Part shown: positions 63,451 through 64,000 of the stretch, piece by piece
How the letters are laid out: every line of letters begins with the position of its first letter
Position numbering within the stretch: the stretch's first letter is position 1
Assembly (NCBI GenBank): GCA_963829135.1
Contig: CAWHHO010000005.1
Span: 806,001 to 870,000 of the forward strand
Reading direction: 5' to 3'
From: Kumtagia sp963829135
Lineage (GTDB): Bacteria > Pseudomonadota > Alphaproteobacteria > Rhizobiales > Rhizobiaceae
DNA: 64,000 nt
Translations under genes and position numbers: made by a program
Notes under the pieces: model-generated
The model's database searches: none
What the model was told of the DNA's origin: nothing
Seen by the model: the letters and a program-made list of their open reading frames with translations, nothing else

Positions 63451-64000
63451 TTATTCCGCGGCTTCGCGGTGCTCCTCGAGGCTTGCGATATACTTCTCCG
63501 CCTCCAGCGCGGCCATGCAGCCCAACCCCGCTGCTGTGACCGCCTGCCGGTAGATGTCGTCCGTCACGTCACCCGCGGCGAATACGCCCGGCACATTGGT
63601 ACGCGTGGTTCCCGGTTCGACCCAAAGATAGCCGTTGGGCTTCTGCTTGAGCTTGCCAACAAACAATTCAACTGCCGGCGAATGGCCGATAGCCACGAAA
63701 ATGCCATCCACCGGCAGATGCGACATCGCGCCGGTCACGACATTGCGAAGCTTAAGCCCGTCCGCCGTCGGCGGCAGTGGTGCCTTGCCCGGCCTCCCGG
63801 TAATCTCGTCGACAATCGTGTCCCAGATGACACGGATATTCTCTTTCTTCGCCAGTCGCTCGCGCAGGATGCGTTCGGCGCGGAAATCGTTGCGGCGATG
63901 GATAACGGTCACCGATTTCGCCAGATGCGACAGATACAGCGCTTCCTCGACCGCCGAATTGCCGCCGCCGACGACCGCAACGTCCTTGCCGCGATAGAAA
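63451..64000 (-). CDS. trxB: Thioredoxin reductase (C-terminal part)
   Basis: The 5' part lies beyond the right edge. The visible portion begins FYRGKDVAVVGGGNSAVEEALYLSHLAKSVTVIHRRNDFRAERI, the NADPH-binding domain, and ends with GVFAAGDVTDDIYRQAVTAAGLGCMAALEAEKYIASLEE, the FAD-binding tail. It recycles thioredoxin with NADPH. It lies 63 bp upstream of lsrB on the same strand, and the two are likely co-transcribed. Confidence 0.93.
   Translation of the reverse strand, partial: FYRGKDVAVVGGGNSAVEEALYLSHLAKSVTVIHRRNDFRAERILRERLAKKENIRVIWDTIVDEITGRPGKAPLPPTADGLKLRNVVTGAMSHLPVDGIFVAIGHSPAVELFVGKLKQKPNGYLWVEPGTTRTNVPGVFAAGDVTDDIYRQAVTAAGLGCMAALEAEKYIASLEEHREAAE

Overview
The window looks like chromosome of an alphaproteobacterium of the Rhizobiales (Hyphomicrobiales), most like Mesorhizobium or a close relative. 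This rests on gene content and on repeats: a rhamnose-type RhaSTPQ importer, carA, yqeY, dnaG and rpoD in one stretch, a long CarB with the alphaproteobacterial insertion, an lsrB/vtlR-type LysR regulator beside trxB with an AbcR-like small RNA, and two 107-108 bp palindromic elements of the RIME type. The DNA is GC-rich except for one AT-richer island at about 19.2-20.98 kb. I found no tRNA, rRNA or CRISPR array.

Layout. 0-5.8 kb: organosulfur uptake, with the start of an SsuA-like binding protein, an MsuE-like FMN reductase, a flavoprotein and a tauABC taurine importer followed by a possible small gene. A shared 17 bp inverted repeat lies 56-67 bp upstream of both binding-protein genes. 6-8 kb: an HlyD-type adaptor and its small membrane partner. 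8-12.7 kb: a rhamnose-type ABC importer whose frames are broken many times. 12.8-18.7 kb: an SDR, small secreted proteins, a divergent pair of a Gmad2-LysM protein and a T4 gp19-like tail-tube protein, a ribbon-helix-helix regulator and several palindromic repeats. 19.2-21 kb: an OLD-family ATPase/TOPRIM nuclease, a candidate defence gene. 21-31.3 kb: carB, a secreted protein, a CHASE-PAS-GGDEF-EAL protein, a YpfJ-type metallopeptidase, carA and yqeY. 31.3-35.2 kb: carbonic anhydrase, a Na/Pi cotransporter, an RcnB-like protein and a BrnT/BrnA toxin-antitoxin pair with its operator. 35.3-39.5 kb: dnaG and rpoD. 39.7-53.5 kb: mostly single housekeeping or stress genes, including a membrane-embedded patatin, an HtrA-like protease, a lytic transglycosylase, ogt, cspA, a GST, a degenerate EAL protein and aspartate aminotransferase. 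53.6-55.4 kb: a PAAR protein fused to an NleD-like (M91) metalloprotease with a candidate immunity gene directly downstream. 55.6-64 kb: an MHS-family transporter, an EF-G paralogue, a heptamer repeat array, msrP, an AbcR-like sRNA, lsrB and the 3' part of trxB.

The most interesting points are the PAAR-metalloprotease/immunity pair, the AbcR-like sRNA with a LysR-type site about 56 bp upstream of its start, the shared operator of the two sulfonate loci, and the OLD nuclease island. Several genes that should be intact, including carB and the essential dnaG, carry single-base frameshifts with no in-frame stops otherwise. This points to indel errors in the source sequence, so broken frames here (above all rhaT, rhaP, rhaQ) should not be read as proven pseudogenes.
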